Of a DNA stretch of 64,000 nt, positions 25,612 to 34,288 are shown piece after piece. The translations under genes and the position numbers were made by a program. The DNA comes from DSXH01 sp020724325 (GTDB lineage: Bacteria > Bacteroidota > Ignavibacteria > Ignavibacteriales > Melioribacteraceae), in assembly GCA_040756515.1 (NCBI GenBank), contig JBFLYW010000011.1, positions 34,983 to 98,982 on the forward strand, written 5' to 3'. How positions within the stretch are numbered: position 1 is the stretch's first letter; each line of letters begins with the position of its first letter. The notes below the pieces were generated by a model. It worked only from the letters and a program-made list of their open reading frames with translations. It searched no databases and had not been told where the DNA came from.

Positions 25612-27309
25612 TTACTCATCAACATATAAAAATCTTTTAATTTTTTGAGTAGGAGTTTTTTCAAATGGCTCGCGTTGTTCAATTATTTTATTAATCTTAG
25701 AAAAAGTATTAACACGCACATTAATTTTGATTAAGAGGTCTTTAAGAATTTGATTAATAATTTCTCTTGCCTTAGCTTCATTATGTCTTTGGATTCTAAA
25801 TTCCTCATCAATTTGCTCATAGTTAAGATAAATTCTTGCAATCAATCCGTCTTTTCTTTCAATAACAAGCGACTCCAGTACAAAATCAAACTCGTTGATT
25901 AGAGATTCAATTTCTTCGGGATAAATATTTTTACCATTTGGACCGATTATAACATTTTTAGATCTGCCTTTAATAAAGAGGTAACCGTCTTCATCAATAA
26001 TTGCGAGGTCGCCCGTTTTAAACCAGCCGTCGCAATCAAAAACCTCTTTAGTTCTATCCGGGTCTTTATAATAACCCTTCATAACATTTGGACCTTTAAC
26101 AAAAACTTCGCCTTCGCCGGTTTTAGGATCCGGATTATTCAACTTAATTTTTACATTAGGAATAGCAGCTCCGGCTGCTCTAAATCTTACATTTGCCGGC
26201 GAGGTTCCAGTTACCAAAGGAGATGTTTCCGTTAATCCATAACCAATTGCATAAGGGAATTGAGCTTCTTTAAGAAACCTTTCAACGTCTGCAGCTAGAG
26301 AAGCTCCGCCTATACAAAACATTTTTAATTCTCCGCCAAAAGTTTTCATAAGCTTTTTACCTGCTATCTTATGTAGTTTTTTTCGAACAGCGGGTAATTT
26401 ATATAACCCTCTTATAATTGGCTTTTTATTTATCTCGGGTAAAATTCTTAACCGGAAAATTTTTTCGATAATTAATGGAACAGCAAGCATAATAGTAGGC
26501 TTAACCGCTGAAAGTGCCGGCAGCAACACTGAAGCAGTAGGAGGTTTATCCAGATATGTTACATTAGCGCCGGCAATAAAAGGAATTACTAACCCAAGTG
26601 TTGATTCAATTGTATGAAACAGAGGAAGAATTGAAAGCATTCTATCGCCGGGGACTACATCTACAAATCCCAATGTCGAAATTGCATTTGATACAATGTT
26701 GGAATGTGTTAGAATTACACCTTTAGAGTGTCCGGTAGTACCGGAAGTATATAATATAGAGGCAGTGCTCTCTTCTTTAACTTCATCCGGAATTAAGCCA
26801 ACAAACTTTAAAGCAGCTTCTTTAATTTTAGCAAATTCCTTCTTTCCGCCGTTAATTACTTCTTTTATTAAATCGTTTTTTGTTTCCGGAGGAATTATTG
26901 AGAAGTCGTCTATCAAAATTCTTGTCTGTAAGGAATCGCCAGAAAAATCTTCAACCTTATTGAAATACCTGGCAGAAACAAATAGAGCTTTGCTTTCTGA
27001 ATGACGAAGTATATGGTAAACTTCTGTTGAATGAAATTCAGTCATAATTGGAATAGCAACAGCTCCCATAGTAGTAACGGCAAAATAAGCAATTGCCCAG
27101 TTGGGTTGATTTTCACTTATTATTGCTACTCTATCGCCAGTTGTTATGCCTTCGCTTTTTAGGAATAATGTAATGGTATCAACTTTCTTTTTGAATTCGG
27201 CAAAAGTAATTTTCTCTTTGTTTATAAAATGTACGGAAGGAAGATCCGGATACTTTTGAGCGGCGGTATTCAAAACATTTAACAACGTCCTTGGTTTTAA
27301 TTCTATCAT
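25612..27309 (-). CDS. Long-chain acyl-CoA synthetase-like AMP-binding protein
   Basis: The 565-residue enzyme has the P-loop-like A3 motif SILYTSGTTGHSKGV, the GYGLTETSPL motif, and the hinge region DGWFKTGDLAIIDEDGYLF with GRSKNVI. Such enzymes activate fatty acids with ATP and CoA. Near the C-terminus it has the catalytic Lys region (FEKTPTQKIKRFLY), so it looks complete. Substrate chain length is not readable. The CDF transporter gene ends 31 bases upstream of it on the same strand. Confidence 0.9.
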   Translation of the reverse strand: MIELKPRTLLNVLNTAAQKYPDLPSVHFINKEKITFAEFKKKVDTITLFLKSEGITTGDRVAIISENQPNWAIAYFAVTTMGAVAIPIMTEFHSTEVYHILRHSESKALFVSARYFNKVEDFSGDSLQTRILIDDFSIIPPETKNDLIKEVINGGKKEFAKIKEAALKFVGLIPDEVKEESTASILYTSGTTGHSKGVILTHSNIVSNAISTLGFVDVVPGDRMLSILPLFHTIESTLGLVIPFIAGANVTYLDKPPTASVLLPALSAVKPTIMLAVPLIIEKIFRLRILPEINKKPIIRGLYKLPAVRKKLHKIAGKKLMKTFGGELKMFCIGGASLAADVERFLKEAQFPYAIGYGLTETSPLVTGTSPANVRFRAAGAAIPNVKIKLNNPDPKTGEGEVFVKGPNVMKGYYKDPDRTKEVFDCDGWFKTGDLAIIDEDGYLFIKGRSKNVIIGPNGKNIYPEEIESLINEFDFVLESLVIERKDGLIARIYLNYEQIDEEFRIQRHNEAKAREIINQILKDLLIKINVRVNTFSKINKIIEQREPFEKTPTQKIKRFLYVDE

Positions 27310-27340
27310 AACTCCATTTCCTTATTAGATCAAATAATCT

Positions 27341-28192
27341 CTAAACCGGATCTACATGAACAAAGACTTTTTGAACTTCTTCCAATTGTTCGAGGGTAAA
27401 CCGTACTTGGTTTCCGATATCGTGAGAGATTTGTGTTGAATAGTTTTTATCTACTTCAATATGAATTTCAATATGAAATTTATCCCCTACATAATGAGAA
27501 CGTATGTCATTAATACCTTTAACACCTTCCGTTTCCAGTGTAATTTTTCTTATTCTATCTTCAAAATTTTTATCTGCCGAACGACCCATTAAGTAATCTA
27601 TATTCTGTCTTCCTACTTCATAACCAGTTTTGAAAATAAATGCGGCAACAAGAATTCCTGCAATGCCATCTATAAAATTGTATCCCAATCCTGTCCCAAA
27701 TATTCCTAATAATGCAATTGCAGATGTAAGCACATCATTCATGCTATCAACTGCCGCAGCATTTACAGCGGGACTTTTGAATAATCTGCCAATATAATTC
27801 TGATATCTATTCAACACAATCTTAATAATAATTGTTGAACCAAGAACAATATAAACAGCGGGAAATGCTCTAACATTTTGCGGCTCAATAATTCTTTTAA
27901 TCGATTCTTCCACAATATTAATTCCCACAACAAATGCAAATACTGAAACAATAAATCCTGCAATCGGTTGTGCAGCATTATGTCCAAATTGATGCCTTGG
28001 GTCCGGCTTCTGATTTGAAACAAATACTGCCTTTTTTATTGCAAAGGAGGAAATAATATCTGTAAGAGAATTAAGCGCTTCTGAGATTACTGCAATCGAA
28101 TTCGAAATGATTCCCGCAATTCCTTTAATAACAAAAAGGAAGATGTTCACACAAAGTGTAACCTCAACTGCTCTTTTTAACCTATGAGGCAA
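27341..28192 (-). CDS. Cation diffusion facilitator family transporter
   Basis: The 283-residue membrane protein has six predicted helices and a C-terminal cytoplasmic domain (SHYVGDKFHIEIHIEVD) characteristic of CDF metal exporters. The two intramembrane sites read NSLTD (NxxxD) in helix 2 and DSMND (DxxxD) in helix 5, rather than the HxxxD or DxxxD typical of zinc exporters. That pattern is closer to manganese-type CDFs, but the metal is inferred only. Confidence 0.9.
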   Translation of the reverse strand: MPHRLKRAVEVTLCVNIFLFVIKGIAGIISNSIAVISEALNSLTDIISSFAIKKAVFVSNQKPDPRHQFGHNAAQPIAGFIVSVFAFVVGINIVEESIKRIIEPQNVRAFPAVYIVLGSTIIIKIVLNRYQNYIGRLFKSPAVNAAAVDSMNDVLTSAIALLGIFGTGLGYNFIDGIAGILVAAFIFKTGYEVGRQNIDYLMGRSADKNFEDRIRKITLETEGVKGINDIRSHYVGDKFHIEIHIEVDKNYSTQISHDIGNQVRFTLEQLEEVQKVFVHVDPV

Positions 28193-28407
28193 TTATTACT
28201 CCTGCAAATACGAGTCTGTCTTGAAAGCTGTTTATAATCACTCTGCTTTTTCCGGGAATGGCTCTCTTTATTAGTTAGATTCTTAGCTGTAAAATAATGA
28301 ACTCGGCAGATAATAAATTTTTTTGCGTATTCCTCAAAGTCTATAATACACAAAAAAGTTTGCTTAAAAGAGAACTGTGCAAAAATAGTCAGAATTATGG
28401 CGTTACT

Positions 28408-28521
28408 GCTGAAAAATATCGCGTGTCATTTCTCATCCCGCTTTGCGGGATTCGGAATGACGCTTCTCATTCCATTTTGCGGGATTCGAAGCGACATTTC
28501 TGAATTTATCAGAAGTCTAAT
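28408..28521 (+). repeat. Modular dispersed intergenic repeat, copy 5 (short form)
   Basis: A compact copy running from GCTGAAAAATATCGCGTG to TTCTGAATTTATCAGAAGTC, with two GCGGGATTCG modules inside. It shows both ends of the element cleanly and defines its orientation. It sits in the gap between the CDF gene and the peptidase T gene; the remainder of that 344-base gap shows nothing else. Confidence 0.82.
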
Positions 28522-28536
28522 AGAATTAATTTCCTT

Positions 28537-29787
28537 TTAAGATTTATCTTCCCAAACCTGAGCTAAGGTAACAATATTCTTAACAGCAGCTTCCAAATCC
28601 TGGACTGCTACATATTCAGTATAGGCGTGGAAATTATGCCCTCCGGCAAATAGATTTGGAGTCGGCAATCCCATAAAACTAAGTCGGGAGCCATCTGTTC
28701 CCCCTCGAATAGAAGCTTTAATCGGTTTTATTCCAAGCCGGTTTAATGCTTCAACTGCATACTCTTCAACTTGAGGATGCTTATCCAGCACATATTTCAT
28801 ATTACGGTATTGCTCTATTACATCAAACTCATAAGACGAGCCTGGAAATTGTGCCACAGCTTTTTCTACCAATCCTTTCAAAAAGCTTTCGTATTCTTTA
28901 AGTTTGTCGGCATCAAAATCTCTTATAATAAACTTAATAACGGTTTGAGTTTCGTTACCGTTTATAGAAACCGGGTGAACATAACCTTCGCGTTTATCGG
29001 TTGTTTCTGGGGATAATGTTTCTTTAGGCAGCGTATCCAGAAACCGCCCGGCAATTTTAACAGAGTTGATCATCTTTCCTTTAGCATAACCGGGATGAAC
29101 ATTCTTTCCGTTGAACTTAATAACAACAGCATCTGCGCTGAATGTTTCGGTTTCTACTTCTCCACGTGTTCCGCCGTCTATTGTATAAGCATATTTTGCA
29201 CCAAATTTCTTAACATCAAATTTTTCTGTACCACGTCCTACTTCTTCATCGGGCGTAAAACAAATACGAATCTTTCCATGTTTGGTTTCTGGATTTGTAA
29301 TCAGGTAATTCATCGCATCAATTATTTCTGCTATACCGGCTTTGTCATCTGCACCAAGCAAAGTAGTTCCATCTGTGGTAATAATATCTAACCCGATCAT
29401 ATCTTTTAGTTCCGGGTTACTGGCAGCATCAATAATCTTTGTTTTATCACCAGTTAAAACAATATCTCCGCCCTGGTAATTTTTATTAATTACAGGATTA
29501 ACATTTTTGCCGCTTACAGCCGGCGATGTATCCACATGTGCAATAAATCCTATCACAGGAACATCTTTAACGGTATTTGACGGAAGCGTAGCCGTAACAT
29601 ATCCGTATTCATCCATTTCAACTTCTTCCATGCCAATCTGTTTTAATTCCTCTACCAGCAGCCGCGAAAGTTCAAGCTGTTTTGGATCACTTGGAAAAGT
29701 TTTTGACTCTTCATCTGAAGTAGTTTCTATTTTTACGTATTTTAGAAAGCGTTCAACTACCGTAAATTTGTAATTAGGATTGAACAT
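28537..29787 (-). CDS. pepT: Peptidase T (tripeptide aminopeptidase)
   Basis: The 416-residue M20 metallopeptidase shows the expected zinc ligands: His in GFIAHVDTSP, Asp in LLGADDKAG, Glu pair in PDEEVGRG, Asp in YTIDGG and His in GGHNFHAYTEY. It removes the N-terminal residue of tripeptides in the cytoplasm. Length and motif spacing match PepT rather than other M20 peptidases. Confidence 0.95.
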   Translation of the reverse strand: MFNPNYKFTVVERFLKYVKIETTSDEESKTFPSDPKQLELSRLLVEELKQIGMEEVEMDEYGYVTATLPSNTVKDVPVIGFIAHVDTSPAVSGKNVNPVINKNYQGGDIVLTGDKTKIIDAASNPELKDMIGLDIITTDGTTLLGADDKAGIAEIIDAMNYLITNPETKHGKIRICFTPDEEVGRGTEKFDVKKFGAKYAYTIDGGTRGEVETETFSADAVVIKFNGKNVHPGYAKGKMINSVKIAGRFLDTLPKETLSPETTDKREGYVHPVSINGNETQTVIKFIIRDFDADKLKEYESFLKGLVEKAVAQFPGSSYEFDVIEQYRNMKYVLDKHPQVEEYAVEALNRLGIKPIKASIRGGTDGSRLSFMGLPTPNLFAGGHNFHAYTEYVAVQDLEAAVKNIVTLAQVWEDKS

Positions 29788-29962
29788 GGTAACCTCGTTT
29801 TCTGTTAATATGATTAATTTTGGTTGTAAGTTAATAGAAAATAAGTATCCGTTTCAATAAAATGATTTGTTAATGAATTGTGCAGCTATTACTAATTATT
29901 GATGATGTTACTTCTTTGAAAGTTTTTTATACAGAGAATTCTAATGTAACTGAGGAAAATAA

Positions 29963-31270
29963 ATGAACACTGTGGAATTAATCCGGAAGAAGAGAGAAAA
30001 AGCAGAATTAACAAGCGAAGAAATTGAATTTCTGGTTTTCAATTTTACAATAGGCAGAATACCATCTTACCAATTTTCTGCATTTCTTATGGCAGGATTT
30101 TTAAATGGTTTAACAAAACAGGAAACCGCTCAACTTACGCGCTCTATGCTCTACAGCGGTAAGGTAATAAATCTAAATTCAATAAAAGGGAAAAAAATTG
30201 ATAAACATTCAACCGGCGGAGTTGGGGATAAAACTTCTCTAATTCTCGCTCCTATTGTTGCCGCTGCCGGTGTAAACGTACCAATGATAAGCGGAAGAGG
30301 TCTTGGTCATACCGGCGGTACACTCGATAAGCTCGAATCTATTCCCGGATTCTCTACCAGTATATCATTAAGCCGATATAAAGCGATAATAAATAAGTGC
30401 GGCGCTGTTTTAGCCGGACAGACTAAAGAAGTTGCGCCGGCAGATAAACTTATCTATGCTCTCAGGGATGTAACTGCAACGGTTGAATCAATTCCTTTTA
30501 TTACTGCAAGTATTATGAGTAAAAAACTTGCAGAGGGAATAGACGGGCTTGTTCTGGATGTTAAAACAGGTTCGGGTGCATTTATGAAAAATTATAATGA
30601 CTCCCTGGCTCTTGCCGAATCCCTAATAAATACTGCGCGGGCATTTGATAAAAAAGTAATTGCTCTTATTACGGATATGAATCAGCCGCTTGGAAATTAT
30701 ATTGGCAACTGGCTTGAAGTATATGAATGTATAAAAGTATTGCAAGGAGAAAAGGTTCCGGATCTTATCGAGCTTAGTTTATATTTATCAGGAGCAATGA
30801 TTTATTTGGGCGGTAAATCTAAATCGATTGACGAAGGTATTGAAACTGCAATTAAATTGATTAAAAGCGGCAAAGCATTCGATAAGTTTTTAGAAATTGT
30901 TAAACTGCAAGGCGGTAATGCAGACTATATTAAAAACCCAGCTAAGTATCCAAATTCAAAATTTCATGAAAAAATCTTTGCCGGCAAATCGGGATATGTT
31001 AAATCGATCAACTCATTTGAAATTGGAATGGCTTCGCTTGAACTTGGTGCCGGCAGAATAACTATGGAAGATAAAATCGATCCGAAAGCCGGAATAATTT
31101 TTTATCCCAAGATTGGACAAAAAATTTCTAAAGGCGAATTAATTGCTGAATTATTTACCGATAAAAAAACAAGCGTAGAACCGGTTAAAAGAAAAATATC
31201 TAATTCCATTCTTATTACAGATAAAAAACCCCGGACGATCAAATTGATCAAATATATTTCTGATTATTAA
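29963..31270 (+). CDS. Pyrimidine-nucleoside (thymidine) phosphorylase
   Basis: The 435-residue enzyme has the family signature KHSTGGVGDKTSL, then SGRGLGHTGGTLDKLE and DVKTGSGAFM, covering the phosphate and nucleoside sites. It splits thymidine, deoxyuridine or uridine with phosphate for salvage. Whether it is DeoA (thymidine-specific) or Pdp (broader) is not decided. The C-terminal domain (about 340-435) is complete. A BtuF-like gene follows after nine bases. Confidence 0.94.
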   Translation: MNTVELIRKKREKAELTSEEIEFLVFNFTIGRIPSYQFSAFLMAGFLNGLTKQETAQLTRSMLYSGKVINLNSIKGKKIDKHSTGGVGDKTSLILAPIVAAAGVNVPMISGRGLGHTGGTLDKLESIPGFSTSISLSRYKAIINKCGAVLAGQTKEVAPADKLIYALRDVTATVESIPFITASIMSKKLAEGIDGLVLDVKTGSGAFMKNYNDSLALAESLINTARAFDKKVIALITDMNQPLGNYIGNWLEVYECIKVLQGEKVPDLIELSLYLSGAMIYLGGKSKSIDEGIETAIKLIKSGKAFDKFLEIVKLQGGNADYIKNPAKYPNSKFHEKIFAGKSGYVKSINSFEIGMASLELGAGRITMEDKIDPKAGIIFYPKIGQKISKGELIAELFTDKKTSVEPVKRKISNSILITDKKPRTIKLIKYISDY

Positions 31271-31279
31271 GGTGAATTT

Positions 31280-32170
31280 TTGAAAAAGATGTTTCTCTCA
31301 ATAATAGTCTTGCTGTTAGCTCTTTCCTGTTCCGAGAAGGAAAATAAATTACATAACCCGAATGAAATAGTTGATGATTTGGGAAATATTTTTCATTTCG
31401 ATTCTCCTCCGCAAAGAGTTATTACTCTGGCGCCAAATTTAACTGAATTTATTTACGATTTAGGATTGGAAAAATACCTTGTTGGTAATACTTTTTATTG
31501 CGACTACCCGGAAGAAGCAAATAAGGTTGAAAAAGTTGGGGATTTGCTTACATTCAACTTTGAGAAGATAATTACATTAAAACCGGATTTAATTTTTATT
31601 ACCGTTGAAGGGAACACAAAAGAAACATACGATAAGTTCCGTGAACTCGGGTTAAAAATTTTTGTTTCTAACCCCCGCGGATTTATAGGAATAAAAAAAA
31701 CATACACGGATTTTGCCTCAATATTCGGAATGAGCCGGTTAGCAGAGACTAAAATTGAAGAATGGAATTCAACTATTGCAAAAATTAAAGGAGCCGTAGA
31801 TACACTAAACAAACCAACAATGTATTGTTCGGTTGAAGTTAAACCGATAATGGTTGCCGGTAAAAACACATTTATTAATGAAATTATAGAAATCTGCGGC
31901 GGTATAAACCTAGCAGCCGCTTTGCCGCAGAATTATCCGGTTCTTAGCAGAGAAGAAATTTTAAGAAGTAACCCTGATTATTTACTTTTTACTGCTCACC
32001 CAGACGAAAAGATGGACAGAATAATTAATTCATATCCTGAATGGAAATCCCTTAGTGCGGTTAAGAATAAAAAAGTTTTATTGATTGACAGAAATTTATT
32101 TGGAAGACCCGGACCACGGTTTGCTGAAGCGGCTGAAACTCTGTTTAAGCTTCTTAATCCTCCGAAATAA
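31280..32170 (+). CDS. BtuF-like ABC transporter substrate-binding lipoprotein
   Basis: The 296-residue protein has a lipoprotein signal peptide (lipobox LALSC) and a periplasmic binding fold of the cobalamin/siderophore type (PQRVITLAPNLTEFIYDLG, GNTFYCDYPEEA, EEILRSNPDYLLF). The start is probably TTG at 31280 behind AAGGTGA; an ATG at 31289 is the alternative. No permease or ATPase lies in the window. It probably binds cobalamin or a ferric complex. Confidence 0.87.
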   Translation: MKKMFLSIIVLLLALSCSEKENKLHNPNEIVDDLGNIFHFDSPPQRVITLAPNLTEFIYDLGLEKYLVGNTFYCDYPEEANKVEKVGDLLTFNFEKIITLKPDLIFITVEGNTKETYDKFRELGLKIFVSNPRGFIGIKKTYTDFASIFGMSRLAETKIEEWNSTIAKIKGAVDTLNKPTMYCSVEVKPIMVAGKNTFINEIIEICGGINLAAALPQNYPVLSREEILRSNPDYLLFTAHPDEKMDRIINSYPEWKSLSAVKNKKVLLIDRNLFGRPGPRFAEAAETLFKLLNPPK

Positions 32171-32387
32171 TATTTTCTTCATCCCTGGCAATAAATAACA
32201 TTGCGCATTTATCACCCTTAAACTTTCCCTTGGCTTTACAATTCTGATATCTCTCTTTTACTTTTTCAACGTTAACATAATCAATTCCGAACATATCAAG
32301 TTCGTCGCCGCATTCGGAACAGTAAATTACTTTCCTGAAAGGTGTTTCGTCTTTCTTATGTGTGTAATTCTTTTTTTTCATATTCAT
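32154..32387 (-). CDS. Small CxxC (zinc-ribbon-like) protein
   Basis: The 77-residue protein has one YCSECGDEL pair and a second cysteine region (NCKAKGKFKGDKCAM), enough for one metal site. It is not recognised. Its end overlaps the BtuF-like gene on the opposite strand by 17 bases, and its start overlaps the next gene upstream by about 30 bases, so the two minus-strand genes are coupled. An internal ATG at 32381 may be the true start. Confidence 0.6.
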   Translation of the reverse strand: MNMKKKNYTHKKDETPFRKVIYCSECGDELDMFGIDYVNVEKVKERYQNCKAKGKFKGDKCAMLFIARDEENIISED

Positions 32388-32694
32388 TCATCGGTTCCCA
32401 ATCTATTCCATTGCATGGAAGCAGATCAAGCGTGGGATGCTTATCGTGTGTTAAACAAATAATTGCTGTTTTATCAAAATGTTTACAGGATGAACAGAGC
32501 GTGTTGCTAATTATCTCTTTATTCTTTTCAACAAATAATCTGTATTGAATTGCAGCAGGATGAATAATAACTCCGTAAACAGAGATAATACCAACCCACC
32601 ACCAGTATCTATATTCAATATAACTCTGAAGCAGCCATAAAGCGGGAATTAAAACAGCTGTTCTAATAATTGCCCAGAATATTATTCCGCCCAT
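32356..32694 (-). CDS. Small membrane protein with a cysteine-rich tail
   Basis: The 112-residue protein has two hydrophobic segments (about 3-22 and 30-50) and a soluble tail with CSSCKHFDKTAIICLTHDKH, a CxxC with further Cys and His that could bind zinc. It is the first gene of a short unit with the CxxC protein downstream, behind a near-consensus promoter at 32716-32747. Unknown function. Confidence 0.65.
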   Translation of the reverse strand: MGGIIFWAIIRTAVLIPALWLLQSYIEYRYWWWVGIISVYGVIIHPAAIQYRLFVEKNKEIISNTLCSSCKHFDKTAIICLTHDKHPTLDLLPCNGIDWEPMNEYEKKELHT

Positions 32695-32715
32695 AAAACT
32701 TCTTTCTCTTTGTAA

Positions 32716-32747
32716 GAAACATAGTTATTGTAAATGGCAGTGTCAAA
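32716..32747 (-). promoter_or_regulatory. Near-consensus FCB-type promoter
   Basis: On the minus strand, TTTG (32747-32744) and TATGTTTC (32723-32716) are 20 bases apart, one base off TAnnTTTG. The downstream start codon is 22 bases away. Confidence 0.45.
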
Positions 32748-32782
32748 CCAATTGAGTGCAAACTTTTTATGAAACGATTAAA

Positions 32783-32813
32783 TTGATTTTAGTCATGGCT
32801 TGTTTTAACTTTG
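32783..32813 (+). promoter_or_regulatory. FCB-type promoter for the glycosyltransferase at 32858
   Basis: TTG (32783-32785) and TAACTTTG (32806-32813) are 20 bases apart, matching the -33 and -7 elements. It lies 45 bases before the TTG start. Confidence 0.5.
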
Positions 32814-32857
32814 AGCAGTGTAAGATTTCCAGAAGATAAAAATAAACGGACGTATAA

Positions 32858-33976
32858 TTGGACGAGCAGCAAACACCGGAAATAGTACCTTCAACGCCGC
32901 CTTCAAGCGCACCGGATCAACCAGCAGCTAATAAAGGTAAACCACCGCAGAATAAAAAACCCGGCAAAAAATATTATTACAACCGCAGAAAATTTAAACC
33001 GGCTAAGAACCAATTGGAGTTTTCTGCTAAATCCCAGCTAAATTTCTCTTTCAAAAAAATATCTATTGTTATACCTCTTTACAATGAAGAAGACGCTCTT
33101 CGCCCTTTGTACGCAGAACTAAAAAAAGCATTAAAACATTACTCGACTGACTACGAAATAGTTTTTGTTGATGATGGAAGTTCAGACAGATCATTAACAA
33201 TAATAAAAGAGTTAGCCCGAACGGATAGTAAAATAAAGTTTATCAGTTTCAGAGCTAACTACGGAAAATCAGCAGCATTACAGGTTGGTTTTAAGCATTC
33301 AACCGGGGACGCAGTTGTTACAATGGATGCCGACCTTCAGGATGACCCGGCAGAAATTCAAAACTTACTTAGCAAACTTGAAGAAGGACACGATCTTATT
33401 TCCGGCTGGAAAAAGAAAAGATACGACCCCTTTCTAAAAAAGTTTTCGTCAAAATTTTTCAATTTTGTTACACGCATTTTAACAAGAATAAAAATACACG
33501 ACTTTAACTGCGGCTTAAAAGCATACCGGAAAGATGTAGTTCACTCAATTAATGTTTACGGAGAACTGCATCGTTACATTCCTGTATTGGCAAAGTGGAA
33601 AGGATTTTCTGTATCGGAAGTTGTTGTTAAACACCATCCGCGCCGTTACGGAAAAACCAAGTTTGGTATCTCGCGCTTCTTCAAAGGTTTTATTGATTTA
33701 ATTACAGTTATTTTTACTACTCGTTATGTACAACGTCCAATGCATCTGTTCGGTTTTGTCGGTATGATTGCTGCTTTTGCCGGGTTTATAATCAGTCTTT
33801 ACCTTACGTACGAAAAATTTATTCTTGGTATCGGAATTAATAACCGTCCCATTTTCTTCCTCGGAATTCTGCTGATAATTGTTGGTATTCAATTCTTTGC
33901 GATAGGATTGATTGGTGAATTAATTGTTCACAACAATCAGAACGTAAACGAATATGTAATTAAAGAGAAGAAGTAA
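32858..33976 (+). CDS. Family 2 glycosyltransferase with C-terminal membrane helices (DPMS-like)
   Basis: The 372-residue protein has a proline- and lysine-rich disordered start (about 1-55), a GT-A domain (ISIVIPLYNEEDALRPLY, VDDGSSDRS, DADLQDDP as the metal-binding DxD region) and two C-terminal helices. This is the dolichol/undecaprenyl-phosphate sugar transferase layout (GtrB/DPMS-like), loading a sugar onto a lipid carrier. TTG at 32858 is the only plausible start in frame. Confidence 0.88.
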   Translation: MDEQQTPEIVPSTPPSSAPDQPAANKGKPPQNKKPGKKYYYNRRKFKPAKNQLEFSAKSQLNFSFKKISIVIPLYNEEDALRPLYAELKKALKHYSTDYEIVFVDDGSSDRSLTIIKELARTDSKIKFISFRANYGKSAALQVGFKHSTGDAVVTMDADLQDDPAEIQNLLSKLEEGHDLISGWKKKRYDPFLKKFSSKFFNFVTRILTRIKIHDFNCGLKAYRKDVVHSINVYGELHRYIPVLAKWKGFSVSEVVVKHHPRRYGKTKFGISRFFKGFIDLITVIFTTRYVQRPMHLFGFVGMIAAFAGFIISLYLTYEKFILGIGINNRPIFFLGILLIIVGIQFFAIGLIGELIVHNNQNVNEYVIKEKK

Positions 33977-34005
33977 GGATATCCCGCTCAATATTTATTA
34001 GTAAT

Positions 34006-34174
34006 CTCTGAAAAATTTCGCTCGTTATTTCTCTTTTGCTCCGCTCATCAGGATGACAGAGTAGAAAGTATGCTGTCATTCTGAGCCGAACGAAGTGAGG
34101 CGAAGAATCTATTCGTAGTTTCTCAGTCGCTCCGCTCCTTCGAAATAACATTTCTGAATTTGTCAGAAGTCTAT
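34006..34174 (+). repeat. Modular dispersed intergenic repeat, copy 6
   Basis: Runs from CTCTGAAAAATTTCGC to TTCTGAATTTGTCAGAAGTC, with the GAGCCGAACGAAGTGAGGC and TCGCTCCGCTCCTTCGAAA modules inside. It shares both ends with copy 5. It sits in the gap before the sugar epimerase operon. Confidence 0.8.
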
Positions 34175-34258
34175 ATTAATTTTTCACACTTTTCATTTTC
34201 CATAATAATCGGAATTAATTTGCTTTTCGTATAAGATATTATTCTTTCCAAAAATTCT

Positions 34259-34266
34259 TATTTTTG
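34259..34266 (+). promoter_or_regulatory. Possible FCB-type -7 element upstream of the surface-glycan operon
   Basis: TATTTTTG fits TAnnTTTG and lies 22 bases before the epimerase ATG at 34289. No convincing -33 element is seen. Low confidence. Confidence 0.3.
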
Positions 34267-34288
34267 AACACACTTTAGGAATGTTTAG

